Assembly: GCF_028331445.1 (NCBI RefSeq) | Contig: NZ_JAQMHX010000016.1 | Coordinates: 36,797 to 100,796, forward strand | Length of the DNA: 64,000 nucleotides | From: Candidatus Phyllobacterium onerii | GTDB taxonomy: Bacteria > Pseudomonadota > Alphaproteobacteria > Rhizobiales > Rhizobiaceae | Direction: 5' to 3' | In this document: piece after piece, positions 8,501-17,307 of the stretch | How the letters are laid out: each line of letters opens with the position of its first letter | Position numbering within the stretch: position 1 is the first letter of the stretch | The notes under the pieces: generated by a model | Told to the model about the DNA's origin: nothing | Seen by the model: only the letters and a program-made list of their open reading frames with translations | Databases searched by the model: none | Position numbers and translations under genes: made by a program

Positions 8501-11372
8501 TTTCATGCTGGACCAGATCAAACGTCTCCGAGAGCAAATCAGCACGCGATTGCCGTCCGATATCGGCCCGGATGGTCCACCGCCCACTAGGGTCGCCGTG
8601 CTCATTCCGGCCTACAAGCACTCTGTGCTTCTCGCCGAAGCTGTCGAATCCGTTTTGGCGCAGGAAGCGCCTTTCGACATCGCAGCAGTGATCATCGATG
8701 ACGGCTGTCCCTATCCGGAAACCGGCGAAATCGGACGGACTTATGCGCTGGCTCATCCAAACGTCTTTTACCTCCGCAAGGCCAATGGAGGGCTGAGTTC
8801 AGCCCGCAACTACGGTATCGAGTTTGCTCTCCGCAATTTCCCGGATCTCGAAGCCGTCTATTTTCTCGATGCCGACAACCGCATTACGCCCACGGCGATC
8901 CGTGACATTCTCAATTTCATGAAGTCGGACGACAAAGTCGACTGGATTTATCCGAATATCGACAAGTTCGGCATCGAGTGGAATGGAAACTACACAACGC
9001 AGTATTCGCGCCTGCTGCACCTGACCTTCGATAATATATGCGAAGCCGGCAGTTTGGTTTCGCGGCGTATGCTCGATGCCGGCGTGCGTTTCGATGAGAG
9101 CATGAAGGCTGGTTTTGAGGACTGGGACTTCTGGCTGCAGGCGATCGGACGTGGCTTCCTTGGTGCGAACTATCCTTTCTTCGGCTTCGAATACCGACAG
9201 CGCGCCGAGAGCATGTTGCGCGATTCAAATCGCACGCGAGAAGGCATTTTGACCTACATCCGGCAGAAGCATAAGAAACTCTTTGCCGCCGAAACCCTGC
9301 TTGCCTGGGAACACGAGGAAACGCCGCGCTATGCTGCGATCGGTATGGGTACGTATGCGGTGGATTTGTTCACCGATCCGACAGTCGAGCATGCCAAATG
9401 CAGTCTGGAAGATTTTGTCACGCGTTTCTGGGCTGCGAAGGCTGAACCGGAAACCTTTGGTGTTCCGCCGTTTCTATTATGGATGACTGCGGCACACAGA
9501 GAGGCTCTGAACCGACTGGGCTTGATCCACAATTTGCTATGGCTAGGCGAGCGGATTGCTCAAAAACACCATTTCGTCGCCATTCGCTTCGAGCGGAACA
9601 ACGCTAAGGTCGGCATTGACATACGCAAGATCAGCGATGCGGAACCCCTTGCTGACAAGCCTTTTGGCTGGATGTGTACATTCGATATCTTCTCAACCTG
9701 CGCAGATGATGCATCCGACGACTGGGCGCGCTCACTGCACAAACCGGTTCCAAGTCCCAATGTGATCGAAATCGTGATCAGCGGGCCATTCACGTCGAGA
9801 GAAATGCAAAGTACTGCCCTGTCTCCAACCAACGCCCTTCTCGCTACATTGGGGGCGCTGCGCGATTCAGGCTATCGATTGCAGTCTAAAAACCGCTGGC
9901 TCTGGCGTTCCGTCTATTTCCCCAATCGCAGCCGCTATTTCGAATTGCTGCGGCATGCTGTGGGCGCAAGACCGGTGATGCCAAGACTCGCTCATGCGTC
10001 CAATCCGCTGCGTGTCGGATTCCTTTTGCCCATTGGCAGTTTCGGCGGTGTCGAAAAAGTCGCCTATGCTGTGGCACAGGCGTTGAAGAATGCAGGCTGT
10101 GAAGTCCACCTCTTCCTGCTTGGCAAGCCGGTTTATAATCGCATTCCCGAAAACGATGGCGTGTTCAAGACAGTTAACTTCCTCGCAGATGATTACCCGC
10201 TCTGGGGCGGTCCCAATCAGTTTGCCGGGCATGATTTGTTGATGGGCCATGATGAGGCCGCGAAAGCCGAGCTGATCATGGGCTTTCTTGCCGGGCTGGA
10301 TGTGGTGATCAACAATCAGGCGGCCCCGGTCAATTCCATGCTCGGTGAACTTCGCCGCCGCGGCATGAAGGTGCTGAACTATGTTCACGTGCTCGATAAA
10401 TCGAAAATGGGACGCGATGCAGGCCATCCGTACCTCACTCTCGCCTTCGAGCATGTCTACGACACCATCCTGACCTGTTCCAGGGACATGGCTGAGTGGT
10501 TGCATGGCATGGGCGTCCCGGATGCCAAACTCGTGCACATTCAAAATGCCGCAAGTTATGCGCTTTCCTCCAAGGAACAGGAAGTTATCCTCGCAGCGCG
10601 CCGCAACAGGCCGCAGCGGGACAGACTCAATGTTCTTTTCCTAGGACGGCTCGATGCTCAAAAAGGTATCGAGCGATTGTTCGCTTCCGTTCGCGACCTG
10701 CGCCAGCGCTCTGCCCCGATCGATTGGAAAATCATTGGCAGCGATGTCATGGACGCTGGTGCCGGAGGTTCGTGGAAAGAACGTTTCGTTGGAATAGGTG
10801 TTCACGTTGAACCGCCAGTCTTTTCGAGCCGGCATCTGAACAAAGCCTTCGCCTGGGCCGACGTGGTCGTGTTGCCGTCGCGCTGGGAAGGTGCACCCTT
10901 GACCATTATCGAGGCTCAACGGCTGGGTTGCGTGCCGATCGCAACGTCAGTCGGCGCGGTCGGCGAACTCATCGACCACGGTGTCGATGGTCTGTTGATC
11001 GAGTCGACGGACGACAACGTTATCAGCCGGGAATTGACCGAAATCATCATGGCATTGTCAGAAGATCCCGCTGCATTACGCCGCCTCTCTGAAGCAGCTG
11101 CAGAGCGCGGCGGTTCCCTCATGTGGGAACACAGTGTCGAACCGTTGGTGAACCAGTTGAAGTCATGGTTCCCTGACCGGCTTCCCACCCTCCCGGTGGA
11201 GACGACCCTGAAGCTTGTAGAACAGACAGCGCCAACTACGCCCGAGCGGATACCATCTTTCGAACGATTTCCGCGCGAGGCAGCGCCAAAGCAGCGTGAC
11301 GAAATTTCCGAAATCAGGCCGCTGCAGATCGCTGCTGCCGGATCAGCCCACACGCATAATTTGAGGAACTAA
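8493..11372 (+). CDS. Bifunctional glycosyltransferase, GT2 plus GT4
   Basis: 959 residues with two catalytic modules. Residues about 28-250 form a family 2 (GT-A) domain: VAVLIPAYKHSVLLAEAVESV, the metal-binding FLDADNRITP, and the acceptor motif GFEDWDFWLQ. Residues about 505-890 form a family 4 (GT-B) domain: VGFLLPIGSFGGVEKVAYA, VLFLGRLDAQKGIERL, and EGAPLTIIEAQRLG with the E-x7-E pair. A linker of about 250 residues with no clear motif separates them, and the last 60 residues look disordered. Such fusions add two consecutive sugars of a repeat unit. The start overlaps the preceding stop. Confidence 0.85.
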   Translation: MDNFMLDQIKRLREQISTRLPSDIGPDGPPPTRVAVLIPAYKHSVLLAEAVESVLAQEAPFDIAAVIIDDGCPYPETGEIGRTYALAHPNVFYLRKANGGLSSARNYGIEFALRNFPDLEAVYFLDADNRITPTAIRDILNFMKSDDKVDWIYPNIDKFGIEWNGNYTTQYSRLLHLTFDNICEAGSLVSRRMLDAGVRFDESMKAGFEDWDFWLQAIGRGFLGANYPFFGFEYRQRAESMLRDSNRTREGILTYIRQKHKKLFAAETLLAWEHEETPRYAAIGMGTYAVDLFTDPTVEHAKCSLEDFVTRFWAAKAEPETFGVPPFLLWMTAAHREALNRLGLIHNLLWLGERIAQKHHFVAIRFERNNAKVGIDIRKISDAEPLADKPFGWMCTFDIFSTCADDASDDWARSLHKPVPSPNVIEIVISGPFTSREMQSTALSPTNALLATLGALRDSGYRLQSKNRWLWRSVYFPNRSRYFELLRHAVGARPVMPRLAHASNPLRVGFLLPIGSFGGVEKVAYAVAQALKNAGCEVHLFLLGKPVYNRIPENDGVFKTVNFLADDYPLWGGPNQFAGHDLLMGHDEAAKAELIMGFLAGLDVVINNQAAPVNSMLGELRRRGMKVLNYVHVLDKSKMGRDAGHPYLTLAFEHVYDTILTCSRDMAEWLHGMGVPDAKLVHIQNAASYALSSKEQEVILAARRNRPQRDRLNVLFLGRLDAQKGIERLFASVRDLRQRSAPIDWKIIGSDVMDAGAGGSWKERFVGIGVHVEPPVFSSRHLNKAFAWADVVVLPSRWEGAPLTIIEAQRLGCVPIATSVGAVGELIDHGVDGLLIESTDDNVISRELTEIIMALSEDPAALRRLSEAAAERGGSLMWEHSVEPLVNQLKSWFPDRLPTLPVETTLKLVEQTAPTTPERIPSFERFPREAAPKQRDEISEIRPLQIAAAGSAHTHNLRN

Positions 11373-11374
11373 CG

Positions 11375-12715
11375 ATGAAGAAACTTTTTGTTCTGAATGG
11401 TGGCGCCGCGGTCAAGCCTGGCAACAAATCCGCCTATTTGAAGTTTGAGGACCCGCTCGCGGCCTTCAACAAGGGTGGCATCAACACAGGCGACGTTCTC
11501 GTTTATGATGCCACACTCAAGGCCCTCGCCTATGACGATATCAAGAACGTGCAATTCTCGCACGCTGGCAACGAAAAGCTCTGGCCGCAAGACGGAACTT
11601 ATGACGCTACCGTCGTTCGCGGTTCGAACTATCTGACGGAAACCGTCGATCTCGCCCATGTCGTGCCATTGCTCAAGAAGCTGAAAGGCCCGGTCGTCGC
11701 CATCGGCGTCGGCGCACAAGCCGGCAAGTACAAGAAGCTCAACGTGCCGAAAGGTACCGTCGAGGCGTGGAAGGTCATCGCCGACAAATGCGAGACGATT
11801 GGCGTTCGTGGCTTCTACAGCGCGGAGATATTCAACGATCTCGGCATCAAGAATGTGCGGGTGATCGGCTGCCCGAGCTTTTACCGTTCCTTGCGCCCCT
11901 CGATCACGATCAAATCCATCGATCCGGCAACTGCCCGGGTCGGCTTGACACTGAACAAATATCTTTCTGCTGACTACGCCAGCAACGCGACCAAGACCAA
12001 CCGGATGCAGCGCGCGTTGATCGATGCAGTCGCCAAGCGTCCTTCGAGCAAACTCTACTCGCAGGGCGAACGCGAAGAGACACTGGCCATTTTCTCCTCC
12101 GGCAAGGAGAAGCAAGACAACATCAAGGCCATCCTCACCAAGTTCAATCTGCTTGGGCACGCTGAAGCGGAAGAGATGCTCAACAATCGTATGAGCGCCT
12201 TTTTCGATATCGAAGAATGGGCGGCCGACGCAGCTGCAAACGTGGATGTGATGGTTGGTTTCCGGCTGCACGGCAATGTTATAGCCCTGCATCAGGGAAT
12301 TCCGGCGGTATTCTTCACCTATGATTCGCGTATTCGGGAATTGTCCTCGCTGTTTGCAATTCCATCGATCGAGATCGAGGACTATCTGCCGATCAATCTC
12401 GAGAAAATGCTTGAGAAGGCGGACTTCTCCAAAGTCCAGCATATTTATCGCTTGAACTATGCCGAGTACCATCGCTTCCTGACCGAGAACAAGCTGAACC
12501 ACGTGCTGCCAAAGCCTGTGGCTGCACCTGCGGACAAGCCGCTCTCAGTACCCAATCTGGTGCAGGTTCCGCACAATATCCACGAAGCCGTGGCATGGTT
12601 CCGCAGCGAGATCGACTTCATGACCGGAGAGGTGGAAACCTTGCGCAACCGCGCCTGGAATCTCGAAACCAGCCTGCGCAGCCTCAAGGAAGCTCCAGCC
12701 AAGGCCGCGGTATGA
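11375..12715 (+). CDS. Polysaccharide pyruvyl transferase family protein (second copy)
   Basis: 446 residues, with GAGGA before the ATG at 11375, two nucleotides after the preceding stop. Family motifs are the same as in the copy at 4383: VVRGSNYLTETVDL, VAIGVGAQAGKYK, and MVGFRLHGNVIALHQG followed by FFTYDSRIREL. It is longer at the C-terminus, with a tail of about 60 residues (from VPHNIHEAVAWFRSE on) that is helical and probably a coiled coil. Two diverged copies in one cluster suggest that the polysaccharide carries two different pyruvyl ketals, or that one copy has another role; this is inference. The stop overlaps the next start as ATGA. Confidence 0.78.
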   Translation: MKKLFVLNGGAAVKPGNKSAYLKFEDPLAAFNKGGINTGDVLVYDATLKALAYDDIKNVQFSHAGNEKLWPQDGTYDATVVRGSNYLTETVDLAHVVPLLKKLKGPVVAIGVGAQAGKYKKLNVPKGTVEAWKVIADKCETIGVRGFYSAEIFNDLGIKNVRVIGCPSFYRSLRPSITIKSIDPATARVGLTLNKYLSADYASNATKTNRMQRALIDAVAKRPSSKLYSQGEREETLAIFSSGKEKQDNIKAILTKFNLLGHAEAEEMLNNRMSAFFDIEEWAADAAANVDVMVGFRLHGNVIALHQGIPAVFFTYDSRIRELSSLFAIPSIEIEDYLPINLEKMLEKADFSKVQHIYRLNYAEYHRFLTENKLNHVLPKPVAAPADKPLSVPNLVQVPHNIHEAVAWFRSEIDFMTGEVETLRNRAWNLETSLRSLKEAPAKAAV

Positions 12716-13551
12716 GGCACGGCCGCGCGCAATTCAGCCGACGTTCCTTCCTGAGTCTTGCGGGCTTGGGGATTGCTTCGGCTGGATTGCTGGCGCGGCC
12801 TGCACTTGCTCACGCGCTTTGCTCGGATATTCCCGTTCCGCTCCAACGCACGCGAGGCAAATGGCAACTCTCGTTCAATGACGATTTCACCGACAATGCC
12901 GGCTTCGATCAACGCTGGATCAAGGTTAATGACAGCGGTGGAGAGACAAGGAGCGTTCGGATACCCGGGAATGTTGCAATTTCGGGCGCCGGGCTTTCAT
13001 TGAAACTTGGCCGCAACACAGGCAAGTTAAGTGACAAGCGACCGTTCAGCGGCGGATACGTGCGAACGCGCGATGTTCGCCAATGCTACGGTTATTTCGA
13101 GTGCGAAATGAAGATCGCCAATGAGCCCGGCGTCAACAACGCGTTCTGGCTGACCTCGGTGCGCGAGAGTGAAGGCGATACCCGCTTTGAGCTCGACGTG
13201 GCAGAAGCCAAGTATCCCAATCTGGTTCAAGTGACAGCGCGTCGCTGGCTACCTGACAGGCAGGTTTTATCCAAGACTTACCGCCCGCGCTTGAAACTGG
13301 CCGATGCCTTCCATCGCTACGGCATGTTGTGGAGCAAGGACCGGTTTCAGTTCTTCTTTGATGACCGGAAAATCTACGAGGTCGGAAACACCTTCGCGCA
13401 CACGCCTGCGCAGCTTCTCTTCAGCAACGCGGTCGCGTCCTTCGCTGGTAAAGACGACGGCGATGTGGATGGCGCGGCGACCTTGGTGAAAAGCATTCGC
13501 GTATTCCAAAACAGCGAGTGGCAGGACGTGCCACTCTGGAGGTGCTCATGA
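12712..13551 (+). CDS. Tat-exported family 16 glycoside hydrolase
   Basis: 279 residues from the ATG at 12712, chosen because it overlaps the preceding stop (ATGA) and begins just before a twin-arginine signal (FSRRSFLSLAGLG) with an Ala-x-Ala cleavage region near ARPALAHA. The GH16 active-site motif E-x-D-x-x-E is present as ELDVAEA at about 157-163, and GGYVRTRDVRQCYGYFECEMK is the usual sandwich strand before it. GH16 enzymes cut beta-1,3 or beta-1,4 glycans with retention; in rhizobia ExsH/ExoK-type members trim exopolysaccharide. Here it would act outside the cytoplasm on the polymer made by this cluster. Substrate is inferred. Confidence 0.85.
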   Translation: MRHGRAQFSRRSFLSLAGLGIASAGLLARPALAHALCSDIPVPLQRTRGKWQLSFNDDFTDNAGFDQRWIKVNDSGGETRSVRIPGNVAISGAGLSLKLGRNTGKLSDKRPFSGGYVRTRDVRQCYGYFECEMKIANEPGVNNAFWLTSVRESEGDTRFELDVAEAKYPNLVQVTARRWLPDRQVLSKTYRPRLKLADAFHRYGMLWSKDRFQFFFDDRKIYEVGNTFAHTPAQLLFSNAVASFAGKDDGDVDGAATLVKSIRVFQNSEWQDVPLWRCS

Positions 13552-15317
13552 GTGATGATTTCGTTTCCACGTCACGCGCTGACAAAAGCAAGAAATATCT
13601 CCTGGGCAAAGATGGCTGGATTTTTCTCGACCATGATTCAAATCGCGTTATCGACCAGATCACTGGCCGTCATCTGCTGGATCAGCCGGGCATCGACGCC
13701 TGGAAAAAATTGATCCTCGAACGCGATCAATATGTAGCTTCGGTCGGTGCTCAACATCTGATGTTCGTGGCTCCGAACAAGGAGCTCGTCTATTCAGAAC
13801 AACTTCCCGACTGGGTGGAAATTGCCGAACAACGCCCCATCCACCAGATCATGGCTGCCCTTGGCCCGCAACGCGCACGGAAAATCATTTATCCTCTTGA
13901 GGCTATCCGCGCGGCAAAAATGCAAGGGTTAACCTATCCGAAAAGCGATACGCATTGGAGCGGATTTGGGGCCTATATAGGCTATCAGGCCTTTTGCGCA
14001 GGCCTTTCGAATAGTGGCATCGAACCGCTGCGGGTCGAAGGCTCACGCGTGGCTTTTGAAGAGGTCCCCTATATCGGTGATCTGGGTATCAAGTTCGAAC
14101 CACCTGTCTCGGCGCCAACTTTGTCTGCCCGCATCGAAGGCGCCGCTGGTCGCCTCGCCTTCGACAACCGCATTCCGAACCGCGGAAGGATCAGGGTTTT
14201 TGTCAACAAGGACACGACGCTCCCATGCTGCGTGATGTTCGGCGATTCCTTTGGCGGTAACCTGTTGCCTTTCCTCAAGGAGAGTTTCAGCACGCTCGTC
14301 TATGTCTACGGCAAATCATTTGATCGCGAGTTGATCGAAGCCTATCAGCCGGATGTTGTCCTGTCGCAATTCGTCGAACGCTTCTTGATCGAGCCACCCG
14401 TCGATACGCCGCGCTTCACCTACGCTTCGGTGGTTCGTACCAAGCTAAAGCTTCTGTCGAAGGAAGATTTGGCTTTTGCGACACAACAAGCGGCCAGCAT
14501 CGAACCTGCCATCTTACCGGTTCGCGCTGTCTACCAGGCCCTGTTGTCCGCACATAGCGGCAAAGCCGTCCCTCCCGTTCTTGTTGCGGAGCTGAAGAAC
14601 CAACATCCGGATAATCCTGAGGCACAGCACATAGTCTCGGTCGAATTGTCCCGGCTTGGTGAGAAGCTCGATGAGGCGCGTATCTACGCGGAGCGCGCAG
14701 TCAACTCTGAGCCATGGGATGCACGCTCGCGGCATCAACTGGCCCTGACCCTGATGCGGCTTGAACAACCTGAAGAGGCTGAAGCGCAATTGCGCAAAGC
14801 GATCGAACTCGATCGAAGCGTCGATTGGTGGAATTATCAGCTCGCGCAGGTCGTGTTCCGACAACAGAAATACGAGCCCTGCACTGACGCTTTGCGCGAA
14901 TACATTGCCCGCCGGCCGGATTCGTCCGATGCCTGGCAGTTGCTCGGGCGCTGCCATGAAGCTTTGAACAATATCGAAGATGCTGCCGAAGCGTTTGTGC
15001 GTGCATCCGATGCGAAGCCCGAATGGACCTGGCCGCTGCTGAAACTTTCCAATCTTCGCGTTCGCAGCAAGACCAATCCGGAACAGGGTCTGATTGCCAC
15101 AGATCGCCTGCTCGAAACACTCTTCCATGCACGCGAGCGCGCGGAAGTCTACATGCTGAGATCGCAACTCTACGAGGTGAACGGGCAACGCGACAAGGCT
15201 ATCGACGCTGCAGTTCGAAGCACCGAACTTGCGCCGGATTGGCAATGGGCCGAGAAGACGCTGGCGCGGCTGCGTGCACAAGAAACGCGCCAGGCCAGTA
15301 CAGCCAAATCTGCGTAA
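13548..15317 (+). CDS. AlgX/AlgJ-like SGNH acyltransferase domain fused to TPR repeats
   Basis: 589 residues from the ATG at 13548, preceded by GGAGG and overlapping the gh16 stop as ATGA. Residues about 15-300 resemble the SGNH-type domain of AlgX/AlgJ: KYLLGKDGWIFLDHD, the Asp-x-His-Trp motif in YPKSDTHWSGFGAY, and the nucleophile region VMFGDSFGGNLLPFL. AlgX and AlgJ add O-acetyl groups to alginate in the periplasm. Residues about 370-590 are at least five TPR units (LGEKLDEARIYAERAVN, QPEEAEAQLRKAIELD and so on). Unlike AlgX/AlgJ it has no signal peptide or membrane segment, so acetylation in the cytoplasm or a scaffold role must be considered. It ends one base before the convergent pcaF stop. 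Confidence 0.7.
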   Translation: MSDDFVSTSRADKSKKYLLGKDGWIFLDHDSNRVIDQITGRHLLDQPGIDAWKKLILERDQYVASVGAQHLMFVAPNKELVYSEQLPDWVEIAEQRPIHQIMAALGPQRARKIIYPLEAIRAAKMQGLTYPKSDTHWSGFGAYIGYQAFCAGLSNSGIEPLRVEGSRVAFEEVPYIGDLGIKFEPPVSAPTLSARIEGAAGRLAFDNRIPNRGRIRVFVNKDTTLPCCVMFGDSFGGNLLPFLKESFSTLVYVYGKSFDRELIEAYQPDVVLSQFVERFLIEPPVDTPRFTYASVVRTKLKLLSKEDLAFATQQAASIEPAILPVRAVYQALLSAHSGKAVPPVLVAELKNQHPDNPEAQHIVSVELSRLGEKLDEARIYAERAVNSEPWDARSRHQLALTLMRLEQPEEAEAQLRKAIELDRSVDWWNYQLAQVVFRQQKYEPCTDALREYIARRPDSSDAWQLLGRCHEALNNIEDAAEAFVRASDAKPEWTWPLLKLSNLRVRSKTNPEQGLIATDRLLETLFHARERAEVYMLRSQLYEVNGQRDKAIDAAVRSTELAPDWQWAEKTLARLRAQETRQASTAKSA

Positions 15318-16523
15318 TCAAACCCCCTCGAGTGCGACGGCAATCCCTTGCCCGACACCAATGCACATAGTGGCAAGTGCACGTTTCGCGCCACGCAGAT
15401 TGAGTTCCAGCGCGGCGGTGCCTGTGATGCGGGCACCGCTCATGCCAAGTGGATGACCCAGCGCTATAGCGCCGCCATTCGGATTGACGAACTCGGCATC
15501 ATCGGCAATGCCAAGCGCCCGAAGTGTCGCGAGTCCCTGGGAGGCAAAGGCCTCGTTGAGTTCGATGATATCGAAATCTTTCGGCGAAATGCCAAGCCGG
15601 GCACAGAGCTTCACCGAGGCTGCGATCGGCCCGACACCCATGATGCGAGGCGGTACGCCAGCAGTTGCGCCGCCGGCGATACGCGCAATCGGCGTCAGGC
15701 CGTATTTCTTCGCGGCGGCTTCGGAAGCGACGATCAGGGCCGCCGCGCCGTCGTTGACGCCCGATGCATTGCCCGCTGTAACCGATCCGCCTTTGCGGAA
15801 CGGCGTCGGCAGTTTCGCCAGTTGCTCGATTGTGGTTTGGGGACGCGGGTGTTCGTCCCGATCAACAACGATTGCATCGCCTTTTCGCTGCGGGATCGAG
15901 ACTGGCGTGATTTCGCGGGCAAGACGTCCATTCGCCATCGCCGCCCCCGCCTTTTGCTGTGATCGCACGGCAAAGGCATCCTGATCGGCACGCGATACAT
16001 TGAAGTCCTCGGCAACGTTCTCGCCAGTCTCTGGCATTGAATCGACGCCATATTCTTGCTGCATCAGTGGATTGATGAAACGCCAACCGATCGTCGTGTC
16101 ATGGATTTCCGCGTGGCGCGAGAATGCACTCTCCGCTTTCGGCATTACGAAAGGGGCACGAGACATAGATTCGACACCGCCGGCGATCGCAAGTTCGATT
16201 TCGCCGGCCTTGATCGCACGGGCGGCAGTGATGACGGCATCCATACCCGAGCCACACAGGCGGTTCATGGTTGTTCCGGGTACGCTCATGGGAAGTCCGG
16301 CGAGCAGCAGCGCCATGCGCGCCACATTGCGATTGTCGTCGCCAGCCTGGTTGGCGCAACCGTAAATCACTTCGTCGATGGCTTCCCAATCGACACCTTT
16401 ATTGCGTTCGATCAGTGCCTTTAACGGAATTGCGCCAAGATCATCGGCGCGAACGGAAGCCAGGGCTCCGCCAAAGCGGCCAATGGGCGTGCGTATATAA
16501 TCGCAGATGTAAACTTCGGTCAT
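15318..16523 (-). CDS. pcaF: Beta-ketoadipyl-CoA thiolase
   Basis: 401 residues. It cleaves 3-oxoadipyl-CoA with CoA into succinyl-CoA and acetyl-CoA, the last step of the beta-ketoadipate pathway. Thiolase hallmarks are present: the acyl-carrying Cys in MNRLCGSGMDAVITAA, the His in GGAIALGHPLGMSGAR, and the C-terminal Cys in MCIGVGQGIAVAL. The N-terminus MTEVYICDYIRTPIGRFGG is typical of PcaF rather than of general acetoacetyl-CoA thiolases. It overlaps the pcaJ stop by one base, so pcaI-pcaJ-pcaF form one operon read leftwards. It abuts the polysaccharide operon end to end with no terminator between them. Confidence 0.93.
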   Translation of the reverse strand: MTEVYICDYIRTPIGRFGGALASVRADDLGAIPLKALIERNKGVDWEAIDEVIYGCANQAGDDNRNVARMALLLAGLPMSVPGTTMNRLCGSGMDAVITAARAIKAGEIELAIAGGVESMSRAPFVMPKAESAFSRHAEIHDTTIGWRFINPLMQQEYGVDSMPETGENVAEDFNVSRADQDAFAVRSQQKAGAAMANGRLAREITPVSIPQRKGDAIVVDRDEHPRPQTTIEQLAKLPTPFRKGGSVTAGNASGVNDGAAALIVASEAAAKKYGLTPIARIAGGATAGVPPRIMGVGPIAASVKLCARLGISPKDFDIIELNEAFASQGLATLRALGIADDAEFVNPNGGAIALGHPLGMSGARITGTAALELNLRGAKRALATMCIGVGQGIAVALEGV

Positions 16524-17296
16524 CAGGCAGCCTCATGTGCTTTCTTGGTGCGGGCGTTGATGTCGCGGAGCACGGAGATTTCGGCTGTCGTCGGCACCGG
16601 AGTTTCCGCGACTGTCTCGGCAAAGCGGACCGGCCAACCACAATTCTCTTCGATCGTCGCACGGCTTACACCCGGATGGATCGAAACAACCGTCAATTCC
16701 TTGGTTGCGGGGTCGGGCTCGAATATGCACAGATCAGTGATAACGCGTGTCGGACCTTTGGTCTTCATCCCAAGCCGCGCCCGATGATCGCCGCCCTCTC
16801 CGTGCCCCATCGACGTGATGAAGTCGAGATGGTCGACAAAACCACGCTTGTTGAGCGCCATGGTTATATAGATCTGGCCGCAATTGCTGGCGATTTCGGG
16901 TGCACCGCCCCCACCCGGCAGGCGTACTTTCGGCTTGTCATAGTCGCCGACAACGGTCGTATTCAGATTGGCGAACCGGTCAATCTGCGCGCCGCCGAGA
17001 AAGCCTGTCGTAATGCGTCCGCCCTGTAACCAGTAGCGGAACATCTCCGGCACGGATACCGTGCACAAGGCGGTATCGCACAGTTCGCCATCGCCGATCG
17101 AAAGCGGCAGAACGTCAGGTTTGGTACCGATCGTGCCGCTTTCGTAGATTAGTGTGATATCCGGCGCGTGAGTAAGCCTTGCAACATTGCAGGCTGCCGA
17201 TGGCGCACCGATGCCGACGAAACACACGTCATCATTGGTCAAAGCACGGGCTGCAGCGATTGTCATCATCTCTGTTGGTGTAAATTCAATCGACAT
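16523..17296 (-). CDS. pcaJ: 3-oxoadipate CoA-transferase, subunit B
   Basis: 257 residues. With PcaI it moves CoA from succinyl-CoA to 3-oxoadipate. The catalytic Glu is expected in the segment TLIYESGTIGTKP, and a glycine-rich LPGGGGAPEIAS loop lies in the middle. The length and sequence style match the glutaconate CoA-transferase-like (CatJ) branch rather than the shorter Pseudomonas PcaJ (about 213 residues). It sits 11 nt after pcaI. Confidence 0.88.
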   Translation of the reverse strand: MSIEFTPTEMMTIAAARALTNDDVCFVGIGAPSAACNVARLTHAPDITLIYESGTIGTKPDVLPLSIGDGELCDTALCTVSVPEMFRYWLQGGRITTGFLGGAQIDRFANLNTTVVGDYDKPKVRLPGGGGAPEIASNCGQIYITMALNKRGFVDHLDFITSMGHGEGGDHRARLGMKTKGPTRVITDLCIFEPDPATKELTVVSIHPGVSRATIEENCGWPVRFAETVAETPVPTTAEISVLRDINARTKKAHEAA

Positions 17297-17307
17297 GACG
17301 ATACTCC

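Noticed and set aside
11369..12502. Long - strand frame of 377 codons opposite the second pyruvyl transferase
   Set aside because: Codon-bias shadow; no domain, and the + strand frame has conserved motifs.
14701..15281. Overlapping - strand frames opposite the TPR region
   Set aside because: TPR-coding DNA often leaves open antisense frames; nothing supports these.
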